A stretch of 64,000 nucleotides of DNA. It comes from Eretmocerus hayati. Taxonomy: Eukaryota > Arthropoda > Insecta > Hymenoptera > Aphelinidae. Positions 40,430 through 51,740 of this stretch are shown here, one piece after another. A program made the position numbers and the translations under genes. The notes below the pieces were generated by a model that made no database searches, was not told the origin of the DNA, and saw only the letters and a program-made list of their open reading frames with translations. Every line of letters starts with the position of its first letter. Within the stretch, counting starts at the first letter, position 1. The stretch is from positions 63,498,454 to 63,562,453 of the forward strand of contig CM056742.1 in the NCBI GenBank assembly GCA_029851415.1. The letters are read 5' to 3'.

Positions 40430-40991
40430 TCAGTCACAGCGGAGCAGACGGTCATTCAATATCTCCGGGGTGATGTTACGAAAATCCCTATACTTGAAGG
40501 AATTTTTTGGCGGAGTAGGGGTGAAGACGTTGATGGTGACGTCAATGACCGAGTGCCCACCGAAACTGGGCAGGTGTCTGTTGTGAAAGTCAGTAATGGT
40601 GTCGTTATCATCTACGTAGATGTGATCAATCCATGTATGAGATACATTGGGGTTGTGTTGATGAGTCGGGCCGTGCTGCACTATCTGCAAGGCTAGTTCT
40701 TCTGTCAGTGCAGTCAGTGTCTTGGTGTCGGGATGAGCAGTATCCAACAAGTCAGCGTTCAGATCACCCATAATGATTTTGTGACTGTAATCACCACACA
40801 GCCGGCGTAACGAGCCAAACAGCCCATCATCCTTCTGCATGGCAATTTTAGGGGGTCTATAGATTACCGCGACTAATATTGGGGGTGAGCTGCCTTGCTG
40901 CACGCTACAAAAAAGGAATTCGGGCACGCCAGGTTTCCCCGGCCCAAAAGTATTCGACGAAACCAACTTCTCAATTTTGAAGTCATTGCGC
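40430..40991 (-). pseudogene. Endonuclease C-terminal part of element G
   Basis: 187 open codons: VAVIYRPPKIAMQ, IIMGDLNADLLDTAHPD (catalytic Asp/Asn motif), HTWIDHIYVDDNDT and GGHSVIDVTINVF (SDH-like motif as GHS). It begins within the domain because the insertion is 5'-truncated at 40991. A TGA at about 40427 separates it from the RT frame; apart from that stop the two frames are collinear and in register. Confidence 0.87.
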
Positions 40992-41549
40992 AAAAGGAGG
41001 GAGAGAGGGAAGTGCGCCTCGAAGCAGGCGAATCACAGTGAGTCTGTCGATTAAAACAGGAGAGGTCCAAATGATTCCAGGAGGGTTATGATGCACTGAA
41101 GAGGGGAGGAAGAAGAAAGAAGGAAGAGAGGGAACAATGAAGAATGAAGATAGAAGATGCCGAGAAGTGGCCGAAGAGAGAAGATGGAGAAGAGGAACCC
41201 TAGCAATCGAGCGCGAGACATGCCGCTCATCCTGAAGTAATGCTCACGCGGTTCCGGGCTGAGATGGTAGATGCAGGTGGATCTCCTTCTTGATTGCGCG
41301 ATGCCCTAGGTATCGGACAACAAGGGGAGAGGGATATCACACGGCCGAGCCCACCTCTCGGTGAGCCTCAACCAAACCCGTGTCCTGCCTGGTATGGCCT
41401 GCGTGGGGTATGCGTAGTCCGCGTAAGCTGAACCAGTCCGGTGTCTGGGGACGTATCCGAAGGATCTTGAGGCAGATTTTGCCCTCTAACCACCTTAAAA
41501 AAATATATAAAAAAAGAGAGAGAGGGATACTGCGAGTTCCCACGAAGAA

Positions 41550-41783
41550 ATGGACTACTGGACGACTCAGGCACCGAGCGATCATGGTTGCTTCGGTTCT
41601 TATCCAACCAGGTTCAAGAAGAGGACAACCCCAGCATGCCAGTCATGCGGGGACGACTGGGATGACATTGAGCATGCCCTGTTCAAGTGCAGTGACACCC
41701 GAAGAGAGCGCGCCGAGTTGGATGAATGGCTGGGTGCTCAACTAACACCTGAGAACCTCGACCCGTACTTGCTCCGGTCATGA
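41550..41783 (+). pseudogene. R1 ORF2 C-terminus, satellite unit 5
   Basis: 77 codons with the knuckle C-Q-S-C-G-D-D-W-D-D-I-E-H-A-L-F-K-C and the deleted end DPYLLRS. It follows the CR1-group insertion, and unit 4's remaining 3' UTR (40999-41520) lies before it. Confidence 0.85.
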
Positions 41784-42361
41784 CCCGTAAAGAGGAGGAA
41801 GAGAGGGAAGTGCGCCTCGAAGCAGGCGAATCACAGTGAGTCTACCGATTAAAACAGAAGAGGTCCAAATGATTCCAGGAGGGTTATGATGCACTGAAGA
41901 GGGGAGAAAGAAGAAAGACGAGAAAAGAAAGAAGAAAGAGAGGGAACAATGAAGAATGAAGATAGAAGATGCCGACAAGTGGCCGAAGAGAGAAGATGGA
42001 GAAGAGGAACCCTAGCAATCGAGCGCGAGACATGCCGCTCATCCTGTAGTAATGCTCACGTGGTTCCGGGCTGAGATGGTAGATGCGGGTGGATCTCCTT
42101 CTTGATTGCCCGATGCCCTAGGTATCGGACAACAAGGGGAGAGGGATTTGACACGGCCGGGCCCACCTCCCGGTGGGCCTCACCCAAACCCGTGTCCCGA
42201 CTGGTATGGCCTGCGTTGGCTATGCGTAGTCCGCGTGAGCTGAACCAGTCCGGTGTCTGGGGACGGATCCGAAGGATCTTGAGGCAGATTTTGCCCTCTA
42301 ACCACCTTAAAAAAATATATAAAAAAAGAGAGAGAGGGATACTGCGAGCTCCCATGAAGAG

Positions 42362-42700
42362 ATGGACTACTGGACGACTCAGGCACTGAGCGATCATGGT
42401 TGCTTCGGTTCCTATCTAACCAGGTTCAAGAAGAGGACAACCCCAGCATGCCAGTCATGTGGGGACGACTGGGATGACGCTGAGCATGCCCTGTTTCCGT
42501 GCAGTGACACCCGAAGAGAGCGCGCCGAGTTGGATGAATGGCTGGGTGCTCAACTCACACCTGAGAACCTTGTCCCGTACTTACTCCGCAACCAGGAGAC
42601 ATGGGATGGAGTCACCGGATACATTTAGCTGGTGATAACCCGTAAAGAGGAGAAAGAAAGGGGAGTGAGGCGCCTCGAAGCAGGCGAATCACAGTGAGTC
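42362..42700 (+). pseudogene. R1 ORF2 C-terminus, satellite unit 6 (undeleted form)
   Basis: Knuckle AEHALFPC (Lys or Met replaced by Pro), then VPYLLRNQETWDGVTGYI as in the R1-type copy at 27199. This unit therefore keeps the ~50 bp missing from the other five. It is the last unit and probably nearest the ancestral form; its 3' UTR ends early, at about 42777. Confidence 0.86.
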
Positions 42701-42777
42701 TGCCGATTCAAACAGAAGAGGTCTCAATTATTCTAGGAGGAATATGATGAACTGAAGGGGGAAGAAACGAAAGAAAG

Positions 42778-42916
42778 CGTGCTAACCAGAGTCTGGGGGA
42801 GGAGTGTGATGGTTGAGAGGATATTCTCACCCATCATTTCTCTCCTGTCTGATCATCATGTACTATGTATGACCATAGCTCTCTTCATCTGTAGTAGAAC
42901 ATCCGAGGAGAGAGTC
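42778..42916 (+). repeat. Direct repeat on the right flank of the R1-derived satellite
   Basis: Same-orientation copy of 34170-34308, including GGTTGAGAGGATATT and TCTCTCCTGTCTGATCATCA. The order of blocks is the same and divergence is modest. Confidence 0.82.
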
Positions 42917-43620
42917 GTGAGTAGTTTTGCGTTAGAGAGAGAGAGAGAGAGATAGCGCGAGTCATGGATAACCTTACCGCACCGTTTCCCTCGCGCACCC
43001 ATCATCATCAATCAGTCGGCATTGCGCGCGCCACAAATCAAGACTCCTCTCGCCCGCGCTTGAGAGCAGACGTTCCGCGTGTCAAATGACACCCAACTTG
43101 TGTTGTTTTTCACGCCCTCGTCGTGCGTGTTTCACCAGCTTCTCGACACCTGGACGAGCTTTTCCGTGCGATCTCGTGCGACTCCCTGGCTGTTGTTCTC
43201 ATAGTGTCCTGTGGACGACATTGAGTCCAGATCCTCCGGACGACCAAGGTATTCGGAGCGGCCGATCAGCAAGCGTGCCATTGCCACCATTTACCCACCA
43301 GTAAGTGCTAGACGATAATCACCCTCTCTCTCTCTGGGTCTCACCCTCATTGCTCTCTCCGTGTTCGTGCAATTTCGTATACTTGATGCACCATGTTTTG
43401 ATAGAGTCAAATAAATATGCCCATCTGGCTCCCGGTTAACTCTTGCGTAATTATTTGACGCTCGAACACTCATCTCTCTTACGCGCAAAACAGCAGCAGC
43501 AGATCCAGAGTTCCAGCTATTTTTCATGAGAATACATTTGTTGGGCATTGCACCTCGACCAGCATGTGCGGCTAATTATCTAATCCATAATACTCGAGCC
43601 GTCACACTTCAAAAGGGGTA
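42917..43620. other. Unassigned; possible LTR remnant
   Basis: A GA run lies at 42935-42952. AATAAA at 43410-43415 is followed 39 bases on by TTTGACGCTCGAAC (43454-43467), which resembles an LTR end with a primer site. A matching arrangement (AATAAA, then TTTGACGCCCGAAC) occurs at 31669-31691. No long ORF is credible. An LTR is inferred weakly; no second LTR copy was found. Confidence 0.3.
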
Positions 43621-43629
43621 TCAAATTTT

Positions 43630-45329
43630 CAAAATGAAACCGCAAAGTCTGCTGAGAGACCGTGGAACGTGCTATCCTTAGGGAAGAAAGTTGAAATTTT
43701 GAACAAGCTGCGAGCAGGTGATACAATTCCTGATGTGGCTCGACACTACAGTATAAATGAGTCGAGTGTGAGATTAATTAGAGATAATGAATTGAGCATA
43801 CGCAAAAGTATCGAAAAATTGGGCCGTGCTACAGAAAATGTGAAAGTCAGCAGAAAAGATGATATTGAAAGGGTCGAAGACATGCTTATGATCCAAATTG
43901 ATGAATGCAACCATAGAACAATACCAGTCAGCATGGATTTAATTAGAAATCAAGCGTTGGACCTCTACAAACACGTGAGTGAGAAATATGGCTCTCCAGA
44001 GGGGGAAAATTTCAATGCTAGTAGAGGTTGGTTTTCAAAAATTTCAAAGGTAGATTCAAATTGCATAACGTAAAATCCAGTGATGAGGCTGCATCTGTTG
44101 ACTATGAAGCTGCTGCTCAATTTCCTATCTTATTGAGAGATATCGTTGCTGCAAAAAATTATCTACCAGAGCAAGTTTTCAATTGCGATGAAACAGGAGT
44201 GTACTGGAAAAAAATGCCCGAACAAACTTTCACTCCCAAAACTGAAGAAAAAGCTCCAGGATTCAAAGCAGCCAAGGATCGCTTCACATAGCTGTTGTGT
44301 TATAATGCCGCAGGAGATTTCAAATGTAAGCTCATGATGATTCACAAATCAGAAATACCACGTGCTTTGAAAGGGAAGCGCAAAGAGCACTTACCCATTT
44401 CTTGGCGGTCCAACAAAACTGCTTGGACAAAGAAAAAAATTTTGGAGAAAGGTTTTTTCAGTTTCTTGTGCCTGAAGTGGAAGATTTCTTGAACAAACTG
44501 AATCTAGCATTCAAAGTGCTCTTGATTTTGGATGATGCGCCGTCACACCCCTCGTCTCTAATTGATGCCCATCCAAATGTGGAAATTCTCTTCCTTCGTC
44601 CCAACACAACAGCTTTGATTCAACTGGTGGACCAAACGGTCATCTCTACATTTGAAGCTTATTATTTGGAACACGTTTTGAGAGAGATGCTAGGAGCAAT
44701 AACCGTTCCAGGAACAGATTCAGAGGCAGGTGATGACAAAGAGGAGCCTGACAAATCCCAATCAGTCAAACTTTTTTGGAAGAATTTCAGTTTCCGATGC
44801 TATTAGTTCCGTAGAAAAGTCTTGAGGAGAAATTCAAAGTTCTACGTTGAACAGATCTTGAGAGAAGCTGTGGCCTGAAGTTGTTCAACAAACAGACCAA
44901 ACAGCCACGTTCGAACACGAAGTTCCTCAGATTGTCAGAACTTCTGCAAGAATTGGAGGAGAAGGGTTTGAAGACGCGAGAGAGCGAGAAGTGTTGGATT
45001 AGGTTGGAACTCAGACTGATGACTCAGATCCTGAGGAGATTGAGGAAATTTTTAATTCGCCACTTGAGTCAGAAAATTTAGAAGAGAACGAAAATGATGA
45101 TGATGTGAGACCAACTTCGACTCGGACTGTGATAGGGAAGATAATCAACTTGATAAACGAAAGCATTGAGTTGACGCATCGTAATGACTCTATTATGACT
45201 CACAGTCTGAAATTCAAACGGATTTGTGAAATGGCCCCAGAAATTCACAAAGGAGCTCATCGAGATCTCGTTCGTCCTTCAAAACTGTCGAGAGTTACCG
45301 ATTATTTCTCAAAAACCAACCAAGGTTGA
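43630..45329 (+). pseudogene. Tigger/CENP-B-like transposase, decayed
   Basis: Segments in order: KSAERPWNVLSLGKKVEIL with GDTIPDVARHYSINESSV (N-terminal helix-turn-helix), a CENP-B-type second HTH (EDMLMIQIDECNHR...FNASRGWFSKI), then the DDE domain. The DDE domain has FNCDETGVYWKKMP (first Asp), ISWRSNKTAW, LLILDDAPSHP (second Asp; family usually LLDNAPGHP) and FLRPNTTALIQLVDQ (third acidic site). A C-terminal tail ends SRVTDYFSKTNQG. Frameshifts near 44050, 44290-44400, 44800 and the start, plus a stop at 44289, disable it. It would cut and paste at TA. Confidence 0.88.
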
Positions 45330-45536
45330 TTGATGATATGTTAAACAAAATCGGAGACTTGGAATTCCCATAATAAATAGCAACAATATCAAGACAATGG
45401 TTCTTCGTACACTTCATTTCGCACACCCGGAACTTAACCCCCTCTCCCCCATATGACCAATGTCTTATTATCCGCGGTTTTGTTAACCACGGTACTTTAC
45501 TGGATCGTAACCCCCGCGGATAACGAGGACTGCCTG
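43630..45536 (+). mobile_element. Tigger/pogo-type DNA transposon, left end missing
   Basis: The right end ends in GGATAACGAGGACTGCCTG at 45536 followed by TA, and contains the ATCCGCGG blocks seen in Tigger terminal repeats. An inverted sub-repeat around 45470-45520 (TATCCGCGG... / CCGCGGATA) is also typical. No matching CAGGCAGTCC end was found to the left of the transposase, so the left end is lost or too diverged. It lies against the integrase of the Gypsy element, whose coding sequence stops at PSELQ just beyond the TA. Confidence 0.82.
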
Positions 45537-45539
45537 TAC

Positions 45540-48500
45540 TTGCAATTCTGATGGACTCACTCCAGTAGTACAGTGAGGCGTAGATCTGTAATGGAATAAA
45601 TATTTGGCCAATGCTCCTTTACGCCTCTCACATTCTCGTAATAGGAGCTTGAATTTCGACTTGAATGTCTTGACTGCATTCTCAGCAAGACCATTTGAAG
45701 CTGGGTGATATGGAGCTGTTCTATGATGTGAAATGCCATTATTGGACATGAACTTTTGAAACTTGGCTGAGCAAAAGCTTGGTCCATTATCAGTGAATAA
45801 TACAAGAGGCAAGCTCCATGATGCAAAGTATTCTCTGAATACCTCTATCGTACTTTCTGTAGATATGTCCTTCATTTCTCCAATCTCTATCCACTTAGGA
45901 TAGGCATTCATTATTATGAGGTACATGATACCATCAACGGGACCACAGAAATCAGCATGTGATCTGCTGTTAGGTCCCTTGGGCCAACTCCATACATTCA
46001 ATGAAGATCTTGGTGGATTGCTTGCATGTGTAAGACATAAGTTACATGTTTTGCAATGACTTTCTATTTGTTCATCCAATTTTGGCCACCAAACGTATGA
46101 ATTAGCAAGTGCTTTCATTTCCACAACTCCCATATGAGCAATATGTAGTTCTCTTGAAAGATCATTTCATGATGTTACTGGAATTACTCCTCTGTGACCC
46201 CACATTATACAATCATTATCGAGTGTCAATTATTTTCCACGTCTCTTGAATGGGGATGATATATCTGGAATTTGTTAGGGCCAACCATTTTTCATGGAAT
46301 TTTTGACGGAACTTGGGATTGGATCTTTATCTGTTTCTCCTCAACAAGTTCCATTGACAAGGTATTCAAATTTTCTGACACATAATTTTTCATATGCGCA
46401 TTTTTCAACAAAATTGTTAACATTTCCAATCAGACATCTAGATCAAAAATCGGCACTTGTATCAGTTGATCCTTTGATATTATCAATTTTATAATCATAT
46501 CCACTTCAAAATACACCCCAACGTTGAACTCTATTAGCTGCCATTCAGGGGAGACCTTTCTTATCTACAAAGATATAGATTAGAGGCTTGTAATCTGTTT
46601 CTAGAATAAAATGTCTGCCATAAATGAATTGATCGAAAGTTTCCACTCCAAAGATTGAACTCAGGGCTTCTTCATCCAATTGAGAGTGTGATCTCTCTGC
46701 TACTTTGAGTTTTCTTGAAGCAAAAACAATAGGTCGGACTTTTTTATCTGGCATGATATGTGAAATGACTGGACCAATCCCAAATGGTGAAGCATCACAA
46801 GTAATTTTTACTGGCGGCTTTGTATCATCATGTACTGAAACTTCATGTGAAACTGAAGCCTCTTCAGCATTTTTGATTGCCTTTTCACATTCATCAGTCC
46901 ATTTCCATATTGAATCCTTCCTCAACAGTTTGTAAAGTGGACTCATCATGGAAGCAAAGTTTTTGATGAATTTCAAATAATAGTTGATGGTTCCCAAAAA
47001 CATTAGTAATTCTTTGGAATTCTTTGGAGCCTCTACTTCTGTTCTTGCATCAATTCTTTTATTGCATGCATGTGGACCTTTTGAATCTATTGTATAACCT
47101 AAAAATCAACTTCATCCACTGCAAACTGACACTTCCTTTTCTTCAAAGTCAGACCACATTCTTGAGATCTTTCTAAGACTTCCTCGAGAGCGATATCATG
47201 TTCCTCAACTGTTTCACCAAAAACAAATAAGGTCAGTGTACCCAACATGCCCCCCCCCCGACAAGTCGTTTTGCCAATAGTTTCGGTCCAGTTCAATATT
47301 TTTTGGCGTACTTTGACTCATTTTCAAGCTTGTCTCAAGACCTGTAAAATGAGCTAAGATACGTCCAATTTGGATGAAGTGGAGCCGAACTGTTTGAATT
47401 CTCCCGAAAGGTGATTCTTGAGAGTTTACAAAAGTGTGTACCCAACTTGCCCCCATCATTTTAAACAATGTGAATCGGCGATGAAGTGAATAAAATCGCT
47501 TTGATCCGTTTTGATCACCGTGCAGCGACATTTGTAGCTTTGAGCTGGCCCAAGACATCGTTTCCGACCTATTTCGACGTGATAAACACGTTCTGAGTGG
47601 TAAAAAAGTCATACTGCACGCCTCTCTGAGATAACCATATGGAGGCATGTTGGGTACACTCCGATGTCGGCCTTCTTAATTCTCAAACCATCTTCGTGTT
47701 TTGTACATATGATCGCTCCGAATCAGAGTTTTGCAACCCTGAAAAGCGGATTTTGAAGGTCTTGAGACAAGGAATCGAATGCGCTAAGGTACGTCAAGAT
47801 TGGTCGAAAAAAAAATTGGTACGTGAACGTGATTTCCTCGGTGATTCCTTAGCCGTGCAAACACGAAAAATGGGAAACTCACTTTATATTTTCTGCAGAA
47901 CGCAGAAATGTTCCGGGGTCGTTGGAAACTACGTATTTTCTCATATTTTAACATAACAAACGTAAAAAAAAATTGCGGGAAGGTCAACGAGCGCCCATTC
48001 CTGAGATCGGCATATAGGGGCAAGTTGGGTACAGAGGCAAGTTGGGTACACTTACCTTATATCATCGAAAAATATGAGGACACCTTCTATGCCTCTCAAA
48101 ATTGGTTATTCCACCCTGGAATTCTCCAAGAGCTGATGATATTTCATCGAATGAGACTGCTACTTCAAATAATCCTTTGTGAGTTGAAATTGTTAGGTAC
48201 TCCTGCGATCCCTCGACTATTGGGAATTGTTGATATGCGTGGAGCAAATCTGATTTTGTAGATACTTTTCCTCGTCGGATTGACGCTAATAAGTCTTGGA
48301 CTCTAGGGATTGGATGTCTATTCATTATCAGCTGGGGGTTACAGTGACTTTGGAATCCCCACATATTTTAACTTCATCTTCCTTCAAAATTGGCACAATG
48401 GGAGTACCCACTGGATTCCACTGGTATCAATGACTCTATTCCCACTAGTCTATCTATTTTTTTCTCTCTTTTCGGTTTCAATGCGTAAGGCACTTGTTGA

Positions 48501-49165
48501 AGTTTGGAAAAAGAATCGTTTGGCATCACTCCTCAGTTTCAATTTCATCTTTTCCGGGTATATTCCCCTGGCTTGTCACCGAAAAGTTCTTCATACTTTT
48601 TCATAATTTTTGGATAATTACTACCTTTTTGCTTACTGTTAATCGGATTCATCCTTTCATTGATTGAATCAATTCTCTTTTGAAATTCATCTAGAATTCC
48701 GAAACTTTCTAATCGCTCTCTTCCAATAAGAGGTAAACCTCTTCCTGGCATAATGAAAAGTTCTAATTTTCTCATCTCACCTAGACATTTTGCTGTTACA
48801 TTCACTTTTCCAACTAGAATCATTCGAGCATCTGTGTAGCTCGTGAACTGTCATCCTGTTTTTAGTATTTCCAAACTACGTAACTCTCTTTTGCTCCGAA
48901 AATAGTCGAGAGGAATCGCTGTGATGGGTGATCCTGTGTCAACCACAAAATCTATCAACGAGTCTTGGACTCTAACTTTTCAATAAACCAGTTTGACCGC
49001 CTTCAATAAATTGACTTTATTGACTTCTTCAACAAAATAAAGATTTTCAAATCCTGAGCTTAGATCATCATCATCTGATTCTACATCTTCTACATAATTT
49101 TCCTGTTAGACTGATTTGAACGTCTACGATAGCTATTACCATCGCTACCATCACTACCTTTTTTG
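45540..49165 (-). pseudogene. Gypsy-type pol (protease, RT, RNase H, integrase), broken and interrupted
   Basis: Minus strand from 49165. The protease has FVVDTGSPITAIPL near 48950. The region MILVGKVNVTAKC...GRGLPLIGRERL links to RT. RT has PQLIMNRHPIPRVQDLL, DLLHAYQQFPI and the catalytic FFDDI at about 48060. An 828-bp MITE is inserted there, after which FVFGETVEEHDIAL resumes at about 47225. RNase H shows KITCDASPFGIG and ETDYKPLIYI. Integrase has the zinc domain (HMGVVEMK...CKTCNLC), then the core DFCGPVDG, FTDNGPSFCSA and NGLAENAVKTF. It ends at GVSPSELQ, cut by the Tigger element. Many stops occur between 46545 and 46130. Gag is at 54172-55387. Confidence 0.9.
47230..48057. mobile_element. 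828-bp MITE inserted at the Gypsy RT active site
   Basis: The ends are AGGTCAGTGTACCCAAC (47230) and GTTGGGTACACTTACCT (to 48057), flanked by TA on both sides (47228-47229 and 48058-48059). Excision with one TA restores in-frame D-D-I-F-V-F-G-E-T. Extra copies of the end motif lie inside (near 47431, 47645 and 48018), so subterminal repeats are present. No transposase is present. A TA target fits Tc1/mariner or related families; the family is not identified. Confidence 0.88.
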
Positions 49166-49352
49166 GAACGGAGTTCTTTCCCCGCCGTTAGGTGAGGAGT
49201 AAAATCGCAGAGTGATCACGTGACCGACATGCTTTGCGCTGCTATTTTGTGACGGAGAACCATCACGCGTAAGATATAGGTGTACAGTTTTGATAGACGC
49301 GCATACTAAGGAAACATAGGATATATCGAACCAGCCTCGCACATACATATAC

Positions 49353-49395
<43 letters not shown>

Positions 49396-49462
49396 CGTGC
49401 CGGCATCAGGTCAAGTATGTCGGTGCAGATAGAATACTACCCGATCAGGAATTGCCCCGCGT
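49166..49462. other. Unassigned sequence between Gypsy pol and foldback B
   Basis: About 300 bp with no gene, holding the compound microsatellite at 49341-49398. Whether it is the outer end of foldback B, Gypsy linker or another insertion could not be settled. Confidence 0.4.
49341..49398. repeat. Compound (AT)n(GT)n microsatellite
   Basis: ACATATAC units, then about ten AT units, then about eleven GT units. It is on the plus strand next to the GC-rich end of foldback B. Confidence 0.93.
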
Positions 49463-51029
49463 CGGCAGTGCTTCCTCGCGGGGGCCCCGCGGGCCAAATT
49501 TATAATGGAGAAGCATATGAGATGTAACACCTCCACCGCGCGGCCCCCGCGGGCATCCACGGCCCACGGACCCCACGGAGTGATACCTGCAAAAAGTATT
49601 TGTCATTTTTTTTTATGAACCCCAGGACATATTCGCGATGAAACTGAGAAGATTTGTTGAATATTTGACTGAGATTGAAAAGTCATCACAAGCATGAGAA
49701 AGAGAGAGCCTCATCAGAGAGAGGCTATTCTAGTCAGTTCTAGTCTACATTTAATTCACGTCCACTTTTGCAGTGGGGAGAAGGGTTTATTGACTTCACT
49801 TAATGTGATGAAGAGAATTCTTTCGCTGGACTGTGAATTTTTTGGAAATGAAGTGCTTTAGTAATATTAAAATTAAGTGTGATCACCTTCCATGACTCTA
49901 TCGAAATCTTTTTGATACACTTGCAGGAAGGAGGTTAAGTCACAGACCCACCGCAGGGATATTATGGAAGTGATCGGATACCTGCTTGCACTGTATGTGA
50001 CAACTATCGTGAGCAACTTGATGTAGAATCAAGACTTTGTGCTTCATTCTAGATGATATATACCATCAGCTAGATTCTACCCCTCTGTAGAACAGTAAAC
50101 ACAATGCAGGTACTGTACAAATACTACAATGAAATCCTATGCTGTGTCTGGCGTAAGTCAACTTCTTCATCCCAAGTTTGCGAACCAGCTTCTTCCTCAC
50201 AGCAACAGGGGGTGTGAGGATATTTTTTCTGGCACCTTGACCATATGACCCTGATGCAGAATCATATCATATGCAACGTTTATCACATGATGCTCATCTC
50301 TAAGCCAAATCACAATATAAAATGAGCGAGATAGAGCCCACAGTTAGAGATGAATATTGAAGCTCTTGATCAACTTTATGGAAGAATGAACGCTTGTTGA
50401 AATAGGAGTCAAAAATACTTTGAGAAAATGAGGTCAAGACGCCGTGGAGATTATTCATGCACTCCCTGTTACTGTGAAGAATAAGATAGTTAACAAATAT
50501 GGGTTGAACAATTTGCCTCGTGCCACACATTACTGAGCATAGAGTTCCTTTTTAGTAATCTCACAGTACCTCTTTTGCTTTGTCGAAGGGGAAAGCTTTG
50601 TTCTCACCCCGACGAAAATCAAATTTTCCACTAAAACCAACATATTCTTCAACAAAATTCCTTTCATCTGAAAAAGCCTTAGACCATCCTCTTCTTCACG
50701 CCAAAATCTATCAATTGTAGGTAACACTTTTCCTCTTGATGGCCTCCCAAATTTGCCAAAGACTCATCTTTCCACCCCTTTTTCCGTGTTTGTGTAGATG
50801 TATGTATCTTGTTTCATACCGGACACGCTTTCTCTTTTACTATTTACCGTATCAACTTGTGGCTTTCTACAAGTTGTACAGAATCCGATTTCTGAGAGCC
50901 CAGTGATTTGGCACCTTTCGGCTCCCAGTCAAATTTGATCCATGGGATTTTTCAACCAAAAGTGCTCAAATTTCGACTTTCAATACATGAATATCTTTTT
51001 CTCACAGACTCTCACAACAAATTGAGTCA

Positions 51030-51740
51030 CCTAAACTATGATTTTTTTCTGCAAGATCTATCGATTGGTTAATACCGAAATTTCATTTAATCTTTACAGA
51101 TCTCAAATTTTCAAAAAAATCAAAATTTCCACCAAAAATTTCTTTTTGAGCCTTTATAACCTACTGCATCCAAATTCTGTCTCAACCAAATAATAGATAT
51201 CATCGAAAAAGCTTCAGACTAGATGGCTCGAATCCTTCTAAGAAGCTCCCTCCAAGGAATAATTCAAGAAATAATGGAAAATTTGTCTTAATATTCAATT
51301 TTCCCTCCTACCTTCCTTTATGACTCATTTATCTCAATCTTAATGACCTCAACTATGATTTTTTCTGCGATATCTATCGATTGGTTAATACCGAAATTTC
51401 ATTTAATCTTCCCAGATCTCAAATTCTCAAAAAATCGAAATTTTCATGAAAAATGTCTCTTTTAGCCTTTTTAAACCCACTGCATCCAAATTCTGTCTCA
51501 ACCATATAATAGATATCATCGAAAAAACCTCAGACTAGATGGTTCAAATCCTTCCAAATTGCTCCCTCTAAATGATATCTCAAAATATAATGGGAAATTT
51601 TTCTTAATATTCATTTTTCCCTCCCACCTTCGATTCCGACACATTTATCTCAATTTTAATTACCTAAACTATGATTTTTTCTGAATAACCTATTGATTGG
51701 TTGATACGGAGATTTCATTCAATGTCTACAGATGTTAAAT
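51030..51740. repeat. 316-bp tandem repeat in foldback B
   Basis: ACTATGATTTTTT recurs at 51035, 51352 and 51668 (periods 317 and 316), with shared blocks such as TATCGATTGGTTAATACCG and CTGCATCCAAATTCTGTCTC. Just over two copies are present, about 80-85% identical by eye. Non-coding. Confidence 0.88.

Larger units (their letters stand above)
37425..40991 (-). mobile_element. Young CR1-group insertion (element G) in the satellite
   Basis: AAAAGGA is present on both sides (37418-37424 and 40992-40998), a 7-bp target duplication. Joining the flanks restores the satellite sequence CCCGTAAAAAGGAGGGAGAG. Orientation is minus. The 3' end has a (GATA)n tail and CCTTTATTCGTC at 37425-37452. The copy is 5'-truncated within the endonuclease domain at 40991. 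It post-dates amplification of the satellite. A separate ~560-bp element lies in its 3' UTR (37520-38076). Confidence 0.92.
34310..42777 (+). repeat. R1-derived ~0.8-kb tandem satellite, interrupted once
   Basis: Six units of about 800 bp run head to tail on the plus strand. The codons MDYWTT (MDYRTT in the first) mark them at 34784, 35586, 36382, 37178, 41550 and 42362 (spacings 802, 796, 796; then 812 beyond the insertion). Each unit comprises the R1-type ORF2 C-terminus with the zinc knuckle, a 3' UTR ending AACCACCTTAA or AACCACCATAA, a short A-rich/GA run, and the next unit. Five units share a deletion of about 50 bp after the codons for YLLR; the last unit lacks it. The shared deletion means the array grew by unequal exchange or tandem amplification, not by separate insertions. 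A CR1-group element was inserted later at 37425-40991. Confidence 0.9.
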
